The notes under the pieces: generated by a model
The model's input: only the letters and a program-made list of their open reading frames with translations
Told to the model about the DNA's origin: nothing
Database searches by the model: none
Program-made: the position numbers and the translations under genes
In this document: positions 14,961 through 29,640 of the stretch, one piece after another
How positions within the stretch are numbered: position 1 is the first letter of the stretch
How the letters are laid out: every line of letters starts with the position of its first letter
NCBI GenBank assembly: GCA_947044365.1
Contig: OX345636.1
Coordinates: 57,701,746-57,765,745 of the forward strand
Reading direction: 5' to 3'
From: Petrosia ficiformis
Lineage: Eukaryota > Porifera > Demospongiae > Haplosclerida > Petrosiidae
DNA: 64,000 bases

Positions 14961-17900
14961 TTCAATGTATTAGGAGTCTTTACATAGTGAAGTACAGCAC
15001 ACTCATTGAATAGTTATGATTACATATACCACCAGTAGTGCTATAGGCTCTTCAATGTATTAGGAGTCTCTACATGGTGAAGTACAGCAAACTCATTGAA
15101 TGGTTATGATTACATACACCACCAGTAGTGCTATAGGCTCTTCACTGTATTAGGAGTCTACCTACACATGGTGCAGTACAGCACACTCATTGAATAGTTA
15201 TGATTACATACACCACCAGTAGTGCTATAGGCTTTTCAATGTATTAGGAGTCTCTACATGGTGCAGTACAGTACACTCATTGAATAGTTATGATTACATA
15301 TACCACCAGTAGTGCTATAGGCTCTTCAATGTATTAGGAGTCTACCTACACATGGTGCAGTACAGCACACTCATTGAATAGTTATGATTACACATACCAC
15401 CAGTAGTGCTACAGGCTCTTCAATGTATTAGGAGTCTACATACACATGGTGCACTACAGCACACTCATTGAATAGTTATGATTACATATACCACCAGTAG
15501 TGCTATAGGCTCTTCAATGTATTAGCAGTCTACCTACACATGGTGCAGTACAGCACACTCATTGAATAGTTATGATTACATACACCATCAGTAGTGCTAT
15601 AGGCTCTTCAATGTATTAGGAGTCTACCTACACATGGTGCAGTACAGCACACTCATAGAATAGTTATGATTACATACACCACCAGTAGTGCTATAGGCTC
15701 TTCAATGTATTAGGAGTCTCTACATGGTGAAGTACAGCAAACTCATTGAATAGTTATGATTACATATACCACCAGTAGTGCTATAGGCTCTTCAATGTAT
15801 TAGGAGTCTACACATGGTGACGTACAGCACACTCATTGAATAGCTATGATTACATACACCACCAGTAGTGCTATAGGCTCTTCAATGTATTAGGAGTCCC
15901 CACATGGTGAAGTACAGCAAACTCATTGAATAGTTATGATTACATATACCACCAGTAGTGCTATAGGCTCTTCAATGTATTAGGAGTCTACACATGGTGA
16001 CGTACAGCACACTCATTGAATAGCTATGATTACATACACCACCAGTAGTGCTATAGGCTCTTCAATGTATTAGGAGTCTCTACATGGTGAAGTACAGCAA
16101 ACTCATTGAATAGCTATGATTACATATACCACCAGTAGTGCTATAGGCTCTTCAATGTATTAGGAGTCTACACATGGTGACGTACAGCACACTCATTGAA
16201 TAGTTATGATTACATACACCACCAGTAGTGCTATAGGCTCTTCAATGTATTAGGAGTCCCCACATGGTGCAGTACAGCACACTCATTGAATAGTTATGAT
16301 TACATACACCACCAGTAGTGCTATAGGCTCTTCAATGTATTAGGAGTCCCCACATGGTGCAATACAGCACACTCATTGAATAGTTATAATTACATACACC
16401 ACCAGTATATAGTGCTATAGGCTATTCAATGTATTAGGAGTCTACCTACACATGGTGCAGTACAGCACACTCATTGAATAGTTATGATTACATACACCAT
16501 CAGTAGTGCTATAGGCTCTTCAATGTATTAGGAGTCTACCTACACATGGTGCAGTACAGCACACTCATTGAATAGTTATGATTACATACACCACCAGTAG
16601 TGCTATAGGCTCTTCAATGTATTAGGAGTCCCCACATGGTGCAGTACAGCACACTCATTGAATAGTTATGATTACATACACCACCAGTAGTGCTATAGGC
16701 TCTTCAATGTATTAGGAGTCTACCTACACATGGTGCAGTACAGCACACTCATTGAATAGTTATGATTACATACACCACCAGTAGTGCTATAGGCTCTTCA
16801 ATGTATTAGGAGTCTCTACATGGTGAAGTACAGCACACTCATTGAATAGCTATGATTACATATACCACCAGTAGTGCTATAGGCTCTTCAATGTATTAGG
16901 AGTCTCTACGTGGTGAAGTACAGCAAACTCATTGAATGGTTATGATTACATACACCACCAGTAGTGCTATAGGCTCTTCAATGTATTAGGAGTCTACCTA
17001 CACATGGTGCAGTACAGCACACTCATTGAATAGTTATGATTACATACACCACCAGTAGTGCTATAGGCTTTTCAATGTATTAGGAGTCTCTACATGGTGC
17101 AGTACAGTACACTCATTGAATAGTTATGATTACATATACCACCAGTAGTGCTATAGGCTCTTCAATGTATTAGGAGTCTACCTACACATGGTGCAGTACA
17201 GCACACTCATTGAATAGTTATGATTACATATACCACCAGTAGTGCTACAGGCTCTTCAATGTATTAGGAGTCTACATACACATGGTGCAGTACAGCACAC
17301 TCATTGAATAGTTATGATTACATATACCACCAGTAGTGCTATAGGCTCTTCAATGTATTAGGAGTCTACCTACACATGGTGCAGTACAGCACACTCATTG
17401 AATAGTTATGATTACATACACCATCAGTAGTGCTATAGGCTCTTCAATGTATTAGGAGTCTACCTACACATGGTGCAGTACAGCACACTCATAGAATAGT
17501 TATGATTACATACACCACCAGTAGTGCTATAGGCTCTTCAATGTATTAGGAGTCTCTACATGGTGAAGTACAGCAAACTCATTGAATAGTTATGATTACA
17601 TATACCACCAGAAGTGCTATAGGCTCTTCAATGTATTAGGAGTCTACACATGGTGACGTACAGCACACTCATTGAATAGCTATGATTACATACACCACCA
17701 GTAGTGCTATAGGCTCTTCAATGTATTAGGAGTCCCCACATGGTGAAGTACAGCAAACTCATTGAATAGTTATGATTACATATACCACCAGTAGTGCTAT
17801 AGGCTCTTCAATGTATTAGGAGTCTACACATGGTGACGTACAGCACACTCATTGAATAGCTATGATTACATACACCACCAGTAGTGCTATAGGCTCTTCA

Positions 17901-18649
17901 ATGTATTAGGAGTCTCTACATGGTGCAGTACAGCACACTCATTGAATAGCTATGATTACATATACCACCAGTAGTGCTATAGGCTCTTCAATGTATTAGG
18001 AGTCTACACATGGTGACGTACAGCATACTCATTGAATAGTTATGATTACATACACCACCAGTAGTGCTATAGGCTCTTCAATGTATTAGGAGTCTACACA
18101 TGGTGCAGTACAGCACACTCATTGAATAGTTATGATTACATATACCACCAGTAGTGCTATAGTCTCTTCAATGTATTAGGAGTCCCCACATGGTGAAGTA
18201 CAGCAAACTCATTGAATGGTTATGATTACATACACCACCAGTAGTGCTATAGACTCTTCAATGTATTAGGAGTCTACACATAGTAAAGTACAGCACACTC
18301 ATTGAATAGTTATGATTACATACACCACCAGTAGTGCTATAGGCTCTTCAATGTATTAGGAGTCCCCACATGGTGCAATACAGCACACTCATTGAATAGT
18401 TATAATTACATACACCACCAGTATATAGTGCTATAGGCTATTCAATGTATTAGGAGTCTACCTACACATGGTGCAGTACAGCACACTCATTGAATAGTTA
18501 TGATTACATACACCATCAGTAGTGCTATAGGCTCTTCAATGTATTAGGAGTCTACCTACACATGGTGCAGTACAGCACACTCATTGAATAGTTATGATTG
18601 AGCCTATAGCACTACTGGTGGTGTATGTAATCATAGCTATTCAATGAGT

Positions 18650-21600
18650 GTGCTGTATGTCACCATGTGTAGACTCCTAATACATTGAAGAGCCTATAGC
18701 ACTACTGGTGGTATATGTAATCATAACTATTCAATGAGTTTGCTGTACTTCACCATGTGGGGACTCCTAATACATTGAAGAGCCTATAGCACTACTGGTG
18801 GTATATGTAATCATAGCTATTCAATGAGTGTGCTGTACTTCACCATGTGTAGACTCCTAATACATTGAAGAGCCTATAGCACTACTGGTGGTACATGTAT
18901 ATGTAATCATATCTATTCAAGGAGTGTGCTGTACTTCACTATGTGTAGACTCCTAATACATTGAAGAGCTTATAGCACTACTGGTGGTATATGTAATCAT
19001 AGCTATTCAATGAGTGTGCTGTACTTCACCATGTAGAGACTCCTAATACATTGAAGAGCCTATAGCACTACTGGTGGTGTATGTAATCATAACCATTCAA
19101 TGAGTTTGCTGTACTTCACCATGTAGAGACTCCTAATACACTGAAGAGCCTATAGCACTACTGGTGGTGTATGTAATCATAGCTATTCAATGAGTGTGCT
19201 GTACGTCAGCATGTGTAGGTAGACTCCTAATACATTGAAGAGCCTATAGCACTACTGGTGGTGTATGTAATCATAACTATTCCATGAGTGTGCTGTACTG
19301 CACCATGTGTAGGTAGACTCCTAATACATTGAAGAGCCTATAGCACTACTGATGGTGTATGTAGTCATAACTATTCAATGAGTGTGCTGTACTGCACCAT
19401 GTGTAGGTAGACTCCTAATACATTGAAGAGCCTATAGCACTACTGGTGGTATATGTAATCATAACTATTCAATGAGTGTGCTGTACTGCACCATGTGTAT
19501 GTAGACTCCTAATACATTGAAGAGCCTATAGCACTACTGGTGGTATATGTAATCATAACTATTCAATGAGTGTGCTGTACTGCACCATGTGTAGGTAGAC
19601 TCCTAATACATTGAAGAGCCTATAGCACTACTGGTGGTATATGTAATCATAACTATTCAATGAGTGTACTGTACTGCACCATGTAGAGACTCCTAATACA
19701 TTGAAGAGCCTATAGCACTACTGGTGGTGTATGTAATCATAACTATTCAATGAGTGTGCTGTACTGCACCATGTGTAGGTAGACTCCTAATACATTGAAG
19801 AGCCTATAGCACTACTGGTGGTGTATGTAATCATAACCATTCAATGAGTTTGCTGTACTTCACCATGTAGAGACTCCTAATACATTGAAGAGCCTATAGC
19901 ACTACTGGTGGTATATGTAATCATAACTATTCAATGAGTGTGCTGTACTTCACTATGTGTAGACTCCTAATACATTGAAGAGCCTATAGCACTACTGGTG
20001 GTATATGTAATCATAACTATTCAATGAGTGTGCTGTACTTCACTATGTGTAGACTCCTAATACATTGAAGAGCCTATAGCACTACTGGTGGTATATGTAA
20101 TCATAGCTATTCAATGAGTGTGCTGTACTTCACCATGTAGAGACTCCTAATACATTGAAGAGCCTATAGCACTACTGGTGGTGTATGTAATCATAACTAT
20201 TCAATTAGTGTGCTGTACTGCACCATGTGTAGGTAGACTCCTAATACATTGAAGAGCCTATAGCACTACTGGTGGTGTATGTAATCATAACTATTCAATG
20301 AGTGTGCTGTACTGCACCATGTGGGGACTCCTAATACATTGAAGAGCCTATAGCACTACTGGTGGTGTATGTAATCATAACTATTCAATGAGTGTGCTGT
20401 ACTGCACCATGTGTAGGTAGACTCCTAATACATTGAAGAGCCTATAGCACTACTGATGGTGTATGTAATCATAACTATTCAATGAGTGTGCTGTACTGCA
20501 CCATGTGTAGGTAGACTCCTAATACATTGAATAGCCTATAGCACTATATACTGGTGGTGTATGTAATTATAACTATTCAATGAGTGTGCTGTATTGCACC
20601 ATGTGGGGACTCCTAATACATTGAAGAGCCTATAGCACTACTGGTGGTGTATGTAATCATAACTATTCAATGAGTGTGCTGTACTGCACCATGTGGGGAC
20701 TCCTAATACATTGAAGAGCCTATAGCACTACTGGTGGTGTATGTAATCATAGCTATTCAATGAGTGTGCTGTACTTCACCATGTAGAGACTCCTAATACA
20801 TTGAAGAGCCTATAGAACTACTGGTGGTGTATGTAATCATAACTATTCAATGAGTGTGCTGTACTGCACCATGTGTAGGTAGACTCCTAATACATTGAAG
20901 AGCCTATAGCACTACTGATGGTGTATGTAATCATAACTATTCAATGAGTGTGCTGTACTGCACCATGTGTAGGTAGACTCCTAATACATTGAATAGCCTA
21001 TAGCACTACTGGTGGTATATGTAATCATAACTATTCAATGAGTTTGCTGTACTTCACCATGTGGGGACTCCTGAAGAGCCTATAGCACCATGTAGAGACT
21101 CCTAATACATTGAAGTTTGCTGTACTTCACCATGTGGGGACTCCTGAAGAGCCTATAGCACCATGTAGAGACTCCTAATACATTGAAGTTTGCTGTACTT
21201 CACCATGTGGGGACTCCTGAAGAGCCTATAGCACTACTGGTGGTATATGTAATCATAACTATTCAATGAGTTTGCTGTACTTCACCATGTAGAGACTCCT
21301 AATACATTGAAGAGCCTATAGCACTACTGGTGGTGTATGTAATCATAACCATTCAATGAGTTTGCTGTACTTCACCATGTAGAGACTCCTAATACATTGA
21401 AGAGCCTATAGCACTACTGGTGGTGTATGTAATCATAACTATTCAATGAGTGTGCTGTACTTCACTATGTGTAGACTCCTAATACATTGAAGAGTCTATA
21501 GCACTACTGGTGGTGTATGTAATCATAACCATTCAATGAGTTTGCTGTACTTCACCATGTGGGGACTCCTAATACATTGAAGAGCCTATAGCACTACTGG

Positions 21601-24600
21601 TCGTATATGTAATCATAACTATTCAATGAGTGTGCTGTACTGCACCATGTGTAGACTCCTAATACATTGAAGAGCCTATAGCACTACTGGTGGTGTATGT
21701 AATCATAACTATTCAATGAGTGTGCTGTACGTCACCATGTGTAGACTCCTAATACATTGAAAAGCCTATAGCACTACTGGTGGTATATGTAATCATAACT
21801 ATTCAATGAGTGTACTGTACTGCACCATGTAGAGACTCCTAATACATTGAAGAGCCTATAGCACTACTGGTGGTGTATGTAATCATAACTATTCAATGAG
21901 TGTGCTGTACTGCACAATGTGTAGGTAGACTCCTAATACATTGAAGAGCCTATAGCACTGTATGTAATCATAACCATTCAATGAGTTTGCTGTACTTCAC
22001 CATGTAGAGACTCCTAATACATTGAAGAGCCTATAGCACTACTGGTGGTATATGTAATCATAACTATTCAATGAGTGTGCTGTACTTCACTATGTGTAGA
22101 CTCCTAATACATTGAAGAGCCTATAGCACTACTGGTGGTATATGTAATCATAGCTATTCAATGAGTGTGCTGTACTTCACCATGTAGAGACTCCTAATAC
22201 ATTGAAGAGCCTATAGCACTACTGGTGGTATATGTAATCATAACTATTCAATGAGTGTGCTGTACTGCACCATGTGTAGGTAGACTCCTAATACATTGAA
22301 GAGCCTATAGCACTACTGGTGGTGTATGTAATCATAACTATTCAATGAGTGTGCTGTACTGCACCATGTGTAGGTAGACTCCTAATACATTGAAGAGCCT
22401 ACAGCACTACTGGTGGTGTATGTAATCATAACCATTCAATGAGTTTGCTGTACTTCACCATGTAGAGACTCCTAATACATTGAAGAGCCTATAGCACTAC
22501 TGGTGGTGTATGTAATCATAACTATTCAATGAGTGTGCTGTACTTCACTATGTGGGGACTCCTAATACATTGAAGAGCCTATAGCACTACTGGTGGTATA
22601 TGTAATCATAGCTATTCAATGAGTGTGCTGTACTTCACCATGTGTAGACTCCTAATACATTGAAGAGCCTATAGCACTACTGGTGGTACATGTATATGTA
22701 ATCATAACTATTCAAGGAGTGTGCTGTACTTCACTATGTGTAGACTCCTAATACATTGAAGAGCTTATAGCACTACTGGTGGTATATGTAATCATAGCTA
22801 TTCAATGAGTGTGCTGTACTTCACCATGTAGAGACTCCTAATACATTGAAGAGCCTATAGCACTACTGGTGGTGTATGTAATCATAACCATTCAATGAGT
22901 TTGCTGTACTTCACCATGTAGAGACTCCTAATACACTGAAGAGCCTATAGCACTACTGGTGGTGTATGTAATCATAGCTATTCAATGAGTGTGCTGTACG
23001 TCACCATGTGTAGACTCCTAATACATTGAAGAGCCTATAGCACTACTGGTGGTATATGTAATCATAACTATTCAATGAGTTTGCTGTACTTCACCATGTG
23101 GGGACTCCTAATACATTGAAGAGCCTATAGCACTACTGGTGGTGTATGTAATCATAGCTATTCAATGAGTGTGCTGTACGTCACCATGTGTAGACTCCTA
23201 ATACATTGAAGAGCCTATAGCACTACTGGTGGTATATGTAATCATAACTATTCAATGAGTTTGCTGTACTTCACCATGTAGAGACTCCTAATACATTGAA
23301 GAGCCTATAGCACTACTGGTGGTGTATGTAATCATAACTATTCCATGAGTGTGCTGTACTGCACCATGTGTAGGTAGACTCCTAATACATTGAAGAGCCT
23401 ATAGCACTACTGATGGTGTATGTAGTCATAACTATTCAATGAGTGTGCTGTACTGCACCATGTGTAGGTAGACTCCTAATACATTGAAGAGCCTATAGCA
23501 CTACTGGTGGTATATGTAATCATAACTATTCAATGAGTGTGCTGTACTGCACCATGTGTATGTAGACTCCTAATACATTGAAGAGCCTATAGCACTACTG
23601 GTGGTATATGTAATCATAACTATTCAATGAGTGTGCTGTACTGCACCATGTGTAGGTAGACTCCTAATACATTGAAGAGCCTATAGCACTACTGGTGGTA
23701 TATGTAATCATAACTATTCAATGAGTGTACTGTACTGCACCATGTAGAGACTCCTAATACATTGAAGAGCCTATAGCACTACTGGTGGTGTATGTAATCA
23801 TAACTATTCAATGAGTGTGCTGTACTGCACCATGTGTAGGTAGACTCCTAATACATTGAAGAGCCTATAGCACTACTGGTGGTGTATGTAATCATAACCA
23901 TTCAATGAGTTTGCTGTACTTCACCATGTAGAGACTCCTAATACATTGAAGAGCCTATAGCACTACTGGTGGTATATGTAATCATAACTATTCAATGAGT
24001 GTGCTGTACTTCACTATGTGTAGACTCCTAATACATTGAAGAGCCTATAGCACTACTGGTGGTATATGTAATCATAGCTATTCAATGAGTGTGCTGTACT
24101 TCACCATGTAGAGACTCCTAATACATTGAAGAGCCTATAGCACTACTGGTGGTGTATGTAATCATAACTATTCAATGAGTGTGCTGTACTGCACCATGTG
24201 TAGGTAGACTCCTAATACATTGAAGAGCCTATAGCACTACTGGTGGTGTATGTAATCATAACTATTCAATGAGTGTGCTGTACTGCACCATGTGGGGACT
24301 CCTAATACATTGAAGAGCCTATAGCACTACTGGTGGTGTATGTAATCATAACTATTCAATGAGTGTGCTGTACTGCACCATGTGTAGGTAGACTCCTAAT
24401 ACATTGAAGAGCCTATAGCACTACTGATGGTGTATGTAATCATAACTATTCAATGAGTGTGCTGTACTGCACCATGTGTAGGTAGACTCATACATTGAAT
24501 AGCCTATAGCACTATATACTGGTGGTGTATGTAATTATAACTATTCAATGAGTGTGCTGTATTGCACCATGTGGGGACTCCTAATACATTGAAGAGCCTA

Positions 24601-24880
24601 TAGCACTACTGGTGGTGTATGTAATCATAACTATTCAATGAGTGTGCTGTACTGCACCATGTGGGGACTCCTAATACATTGAAGAGCCTATAGCACTACT
24701 GGTGGTGTATGTAATCATAGCTATTCAATGAGTGTGCTGTACTTCACCATGTAGAGACTCCTAATACATTGAAGAGCCTATAGAACTACTGGTGGTGTAT
24801 GTAATCATAACTATTCAATGAGTGTGCTGTACTGCACCATGTGTAGGTAGACTCCTAATACATTGAAGAGCCTATAGCAC
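18650..24880 (+). repeat. Higher-order duplication, 3795/3968 bp apart
   Basis: The segment starting near 18.65 kb recurs near 22.5 kb. The 96-bp monomer with GTACATGTATATG at 18891 recurs at 22686 (offset 3795). After a two-monomer gain in the second copy near 23.0-23.2 kb the offset becomes 3968, seen for TATATACTG (20543, 24511) and CTATAGAACT (20810, 24778). Confidence 0.8.
21042..21260 (+). repeat. 73-bp rearranged repeat inside satellite
   Basis: GTTTGCTGTACTTCACCATG recurs at 21042, 21115 and 21188, exactly 73 bp apart. Each unit joins a monomer lacking the AATACAT stretch (GGGGACTCCTGAAGAGCC) to a monomer cut after TATAGCACC and resumed at ATGTAGAGAC. It is therefore a doubly deleted satellite derivative that was itself tandemly amplified. 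The same single deletion (GACTCCTGAAGAGCC) also appears near 25750 and 26820. Confidence 0.9.
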
Positions 24881-27800
24881 TACTGGTTGTGTATGTAATC
24901 ATAACCATTCAATGAGTGTGCTGTACTTCACCATGTAGAGACTCCTAATACATTGAAGAGCCTATAGCACTACTGGTGGTGTATGTAATCATAACTATTC
25001 AATGAGTGTGCTGTACTTCACTATGTGTAGACTCCTAATACATTGAAGAGTCTATAGCACTACTGGTGGTGTATGTAATCATAACCATTCAATGAGTTTG
25101 CTGTACTTCACCATGTGGGGACTCCTATTACATTGAAGAGCCTATAGCACTACTGGTGGTATATGTAATCAACTATTCAATGAGTGTGCTGTACTGCACC
25201 ATGTGTAGACTCCTAATACATTGAAGAGCCTATAGCACTACTGGTGGTGTATGTAATCATAACTATTCAATGAGTGTGCTGTACTGCACCATGTGTAGAC
25301 TCCTAATACATTGAAGAGCCTATAGCACTACTGGTGGTATATGTAATCATAGCTATTCAATGAGTTTGCTGTACTTCACCATGTAGAGACTCCTAATACA
25401 TTGAAGAGCCTATAGCACTACTGGTGGTGTATGTAATCATAGCTATTCAATGAGTTTGCTGTACGTCACCATGTGTAGACTCCTAATACATTGAAGATCC
25501 TATAGCACTACTGGTGGTATATGTAATCATAACTATTCAATGAGTTTGCTGTACTTCACCATGTAGAGACTCCTAATACATTGAAGAGCCTATAGCACTA
25601 CTGGTGGTGTATGTAATCATAGCTATTCAATGAGTGTGCTGTACGTCACCATGTGTAGACTCCTAATACATTGAAGAGCCTATAGCACTACTGGTGGTAT
25701 ATGTAATCATAACTATTCAATGAGTTTGCTGTACTTCACCATGTGGGGACTCCTGAAGAGCCTATAGCACTACTGGTGGTATATGTAATCATAGCTATTC
25801 AATGAGTTTGCTGTACTTCACCATGTGTAGACTCCTAATACATTGAAGAGCCTATAGCACTACTGGTGGTGTATGTAATCATAACCATTCAATGAGTTTG
25901 CTCTACTTCACCATGTAGAGACTCCTAATACATTGAAGAGCCTATAGCACTACTGGTTGTGTATGTAATCATAACCATTCAATGAGTTTGCTGTACTTCA
26001 CCATATGTAGACTCCTAATACATTGAAGAGTCTATAGCACTACTGGTGGTATATGTAATCATAGCTATTCAATGAGTTTGCTGTACTTCACCATGTGTAG
26101 ACTCCTAATACATTGAAGAGCCTATAGCACTACTGGTGGTGTATGTAATCATAACCATTCAATGAGTGTGCTGTACTTCACCATGTAGAGACTCCTAATA
26201 CATTGAAGAGCCTATAGCACTACTGGTGGTATATGTAATCATAGCTATTCAATGAGTTTGCTGTACTTCACCATGTAGAGACTCCTAATACATTGAAGAG
26301 CCTATAGCACTACTGGTGGTGTATGTAATCATAGCTATTCAATGAGTGTGCTGTACGTCACCATGTGTAGACTCCTAATACATTGAAGATCCTATAGCAC
26401 TACTGGTGGTATATGTAATCATAACTATTCAATGAGTTTGCTGTACTTCACCATGTGGGGACTCCTAATACATTGAAGAGCCTATAGCACTACTGGTGGT
26501 GTATGTAATCATAGCTATTCAATGAGTGTGCTGTACGTCACCATGTGTAGACTCCTAATACATTGAAGAGCCTATAGCACTACTGGTGGTATATGTAATC
26601 ATAACTATTCAATGAGTTTGCTGTACTTCACCATGTAGAGACTCCTAATACATTGAAAAGCCTATAGCACTACTGGTGGTGTATGTAATCATAGCTATTC
26701 AATGAGTGTGCTGTACGTCACCATGTGTAGACTCCTAATACATTGAAGAGCCTATAGCACTACTGGTGGTATATGTAATCATAACTATTCAATGAGTTTG
26801 CTGTACTTCACCATGTGGGGACTCCTGAAGAGCCTATAGCACTACTGGTGGTATATGTAATCATAGCTATTCAATGAGTTTGCTGTACTTCACCATGTGT
26901 AGACTCCTAATACATTGAAGAGCCTATAGCACTACTGGTGGTACATGTATATGTAATCATAACTATTCAAGGAGTGTGCTGTACTTCACTATGTGTAGAC
27001 TCCTAATACATTGAAGAGCTTATAGCACTACTGGTGGTATATGTAATCATAGCTATTCAATGAGTGTGCTGTACTTCACCATGTAGAGACTCCTAATACA
27101 TTGAAGAGCCTATAGCACTACTGGTGGTGTATGTAATCATAACCATTCAATGAGTTTGCTGTACTTCACCATGTAGAGACTCCTAATACATTGAAGAGCC
27201 TATAGCACTACTGGTGGTGTATGTAATCATAACTATTCAATGAGTGTGCTGTACTTCACTATGTGTAGACTCCTAATACATTGAAGAGTCTATAGCACTA
27301 CTGGTGGTGTATGTAATCATAACCATTCAATGAGTTTGCTGTACTTCACCATGTGGGGACTCCTAATACATTGAAGAGCCTATAGCACTACTGGTCGTAT
27401 ATGTAATCATAACTATTCAATGAGTGTGCTGTACTGCACCATGTGTAGACTCCTAATACATTGAAGAGCCTATAGCACTACTGGTGGTGTATGTAATCAT
27501 AACTATTCAATGAGTGTGCTGTACGTCACCAAGTGTAGACTCCTAATACATTGAAGAGCCTATAGCACTACTGGTGGTATATGTAATCATAACTATTCAA
27601 TGAGTGTACTGTACTGCACCATGTAGAGACTCCTAATACATTGAAGAGCCTATAGCACTACTGGTGGTGTATGTAATCATAACTATTCAATTAGTGTGCT
27701 GTACTGCACAATGTGTAGGTAGACTCCTAATACATTGAAGAGCCTATAGCACTGTATGTAATCATAACCATTCAATGAGTTTGCTGTACTTCACCATGTA

Positions 27801-29640
27801 GAGACTCCTAATACATTGAAGAGCCTATAGCACTACTGGTGGTATATGTAATCATAACTATTCAATGAGTGTGCTGTACTTCACTATGTGTAGACTCCTA
27901 ATACATTGAAGAGCCTATAGCACTACTGGTGGTATATGTAATCATAGCTATTCAATGAGTGTGCTGTACTTCACCATGTAGAGACTCCTAATACATTGAA
28001 GAGCCTATAGCACTACTGGTGGTATATGTAATCATAACTATTCAATGAGTGTGCTGTACTGCACCATGTGTAGGTAGACTCCTAATACATTGAAGAGCCT
28101 ATAGCACTACTGGTGGTGTATGTAATCATAACTATTCAATGAGTGTGCTGTACTGCACCATGTGTAGGTAGACTCCTAATACATTGAAGAGCCTATAGCA
28201 CTACTGGTTGTGTATGTAATCATAACCATTCAATGAGTTTGCTGTACTTCACCATGTAGAGACTCCTAATACATTGAAGAGCCTATAGCACTACTGGTGG
28301 TGTATGTAATCATAACTATTCAATGAGTGTGCTGTACTTCACTATGTGTAGACTCCTAATACATTGAAGAGCCTATAGCACTACTGGTGGTGTATGTAAT
28401 CATAACTATTTAATGAGTGTGCTGTACGTCACCATGTGTAGACTCCTAATACATTGAAGAGCTTATAGCACTACTGGTGGTATATGTAATCATAGCTATT
28501 CAATGAGTGTGCTGTACTTCACCATGTAGAGACTCCTAATACATTGAAGAGCCTATAGCACTACTGGTTGTGTATGTAATCATAACCATTCAATGAGTTT
28601 GCTGTACTTCACCATGTAGAGACTCCTAATACATTGAAGAGCCTATAGCACTACTGGTGGTGTATGTAATCATAACTATTCAATGAGTGTGCTGTACTTC
28701 ACTATGTGTAAACTCCTAATACATTGAAGAGTCTATAGCACTACTGGTGGTGTATGTAATCATAACCATTCAATGAGTTTGCTGTACTTCACCATGTGGG
28801 GACTCCTAATACATTGAAGAGCCAATAGCACTACTGGTCGTATATGTAATCATAACTATTCAATGAGTGTGCTGTACTGCACCATGTGTAGACTCCTAAT
28901 ACATTGAAGAGCCTATAGCACTACTGGTGGTGTATGTAATCATAACTATTCAATGAGTGTGCTGTACGTCACCATGTGTAGACTCCTAATACATTGAAGA
29001 GCCTATAGCACTACTGGTGGTATATGTAATCATAACTATTCAATGAGTGTACTGTACTGCACCATGTAGAGACTCCTAATACATTGAAGAGCCTATAGCA
29101 CTACTGGTGGTGTATGTAATCATAACTATTCAATGAGTGTGCTGTACTGTACAATGTGTAGGTAGACTCCTATTACATTGAAGAGCCTATAGCACTGTAT
29201 GTAATCATAACCATTCAATGAGTTTGCTGTACTTCACCATGTAGAGACTCCTAATACATTGAAGAGCCTATAGCACTACTGGTGGTATATGTAATCATAA
29301 CTATTCAATGAGTGTGCTGTACTTCACTATGTGTAGACTCCTAATACATTGAAGAGCCTATAGCACTACTGGTGGTATATGTAATCATAGCTATTCAATG
29401 AGTGTGCTGTACTTCACCATGTAGAGACTCCTAATACATTGAAGAGCCTATAGCACTACTGGTGGTATATGTAATCATAACTATTCAATGAGTGTGCTGT
29501 ACTGCACCATGTGTAGGTAGACTCCTAATACATTGAAGAGCCTATAGCACTACTGGTGGTGTATGTAATCATAACTATTCAATGAGTGTGCTGTACTGCA
29601 CCATGTGTAGGTAGACTCCTAATACATTGAAGAGCCTATA
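21241..29640 (+). repeat. Higher-order repeats, 5794 and 1443 bp
   Basis: A marker monomer with about 20 bp deleted (AGCACTGTATGTAATC) lies at 21957, 27751 and 29194. The variant TCGTATATG lies at 21601, 27395 and 28838. The offsets are 5794 and then 1443 bp in both series, so one 1.4-kb unit has been copied to a distant site and then tandemly duplicated. Units between about 25 and 27 kb are simpler alternations of the CGTCACC and CTTCACC types. Confidence 0.82.

Larger units (their letters stand above)
6369..18597 (-). repeat. Satellite block F2, minus orientation
   Basis: Twelve kilobases of monomers in minus orientation. The left junction can be placed at a shared TCA (6366-6368); just inside it, TCAACGTATTAGG differs by one base from the regular TCAATGTATTAGG. 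The right end is a clean joint after GTTATGATT. Higher-order repeats of 3343 bp and 1280 bp occur inside. A rare monomer with an extra TATA (CAGTATATAGTG) marks 9404, 13197, 14477, 16403 and 18419. Confidence 0.93.
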
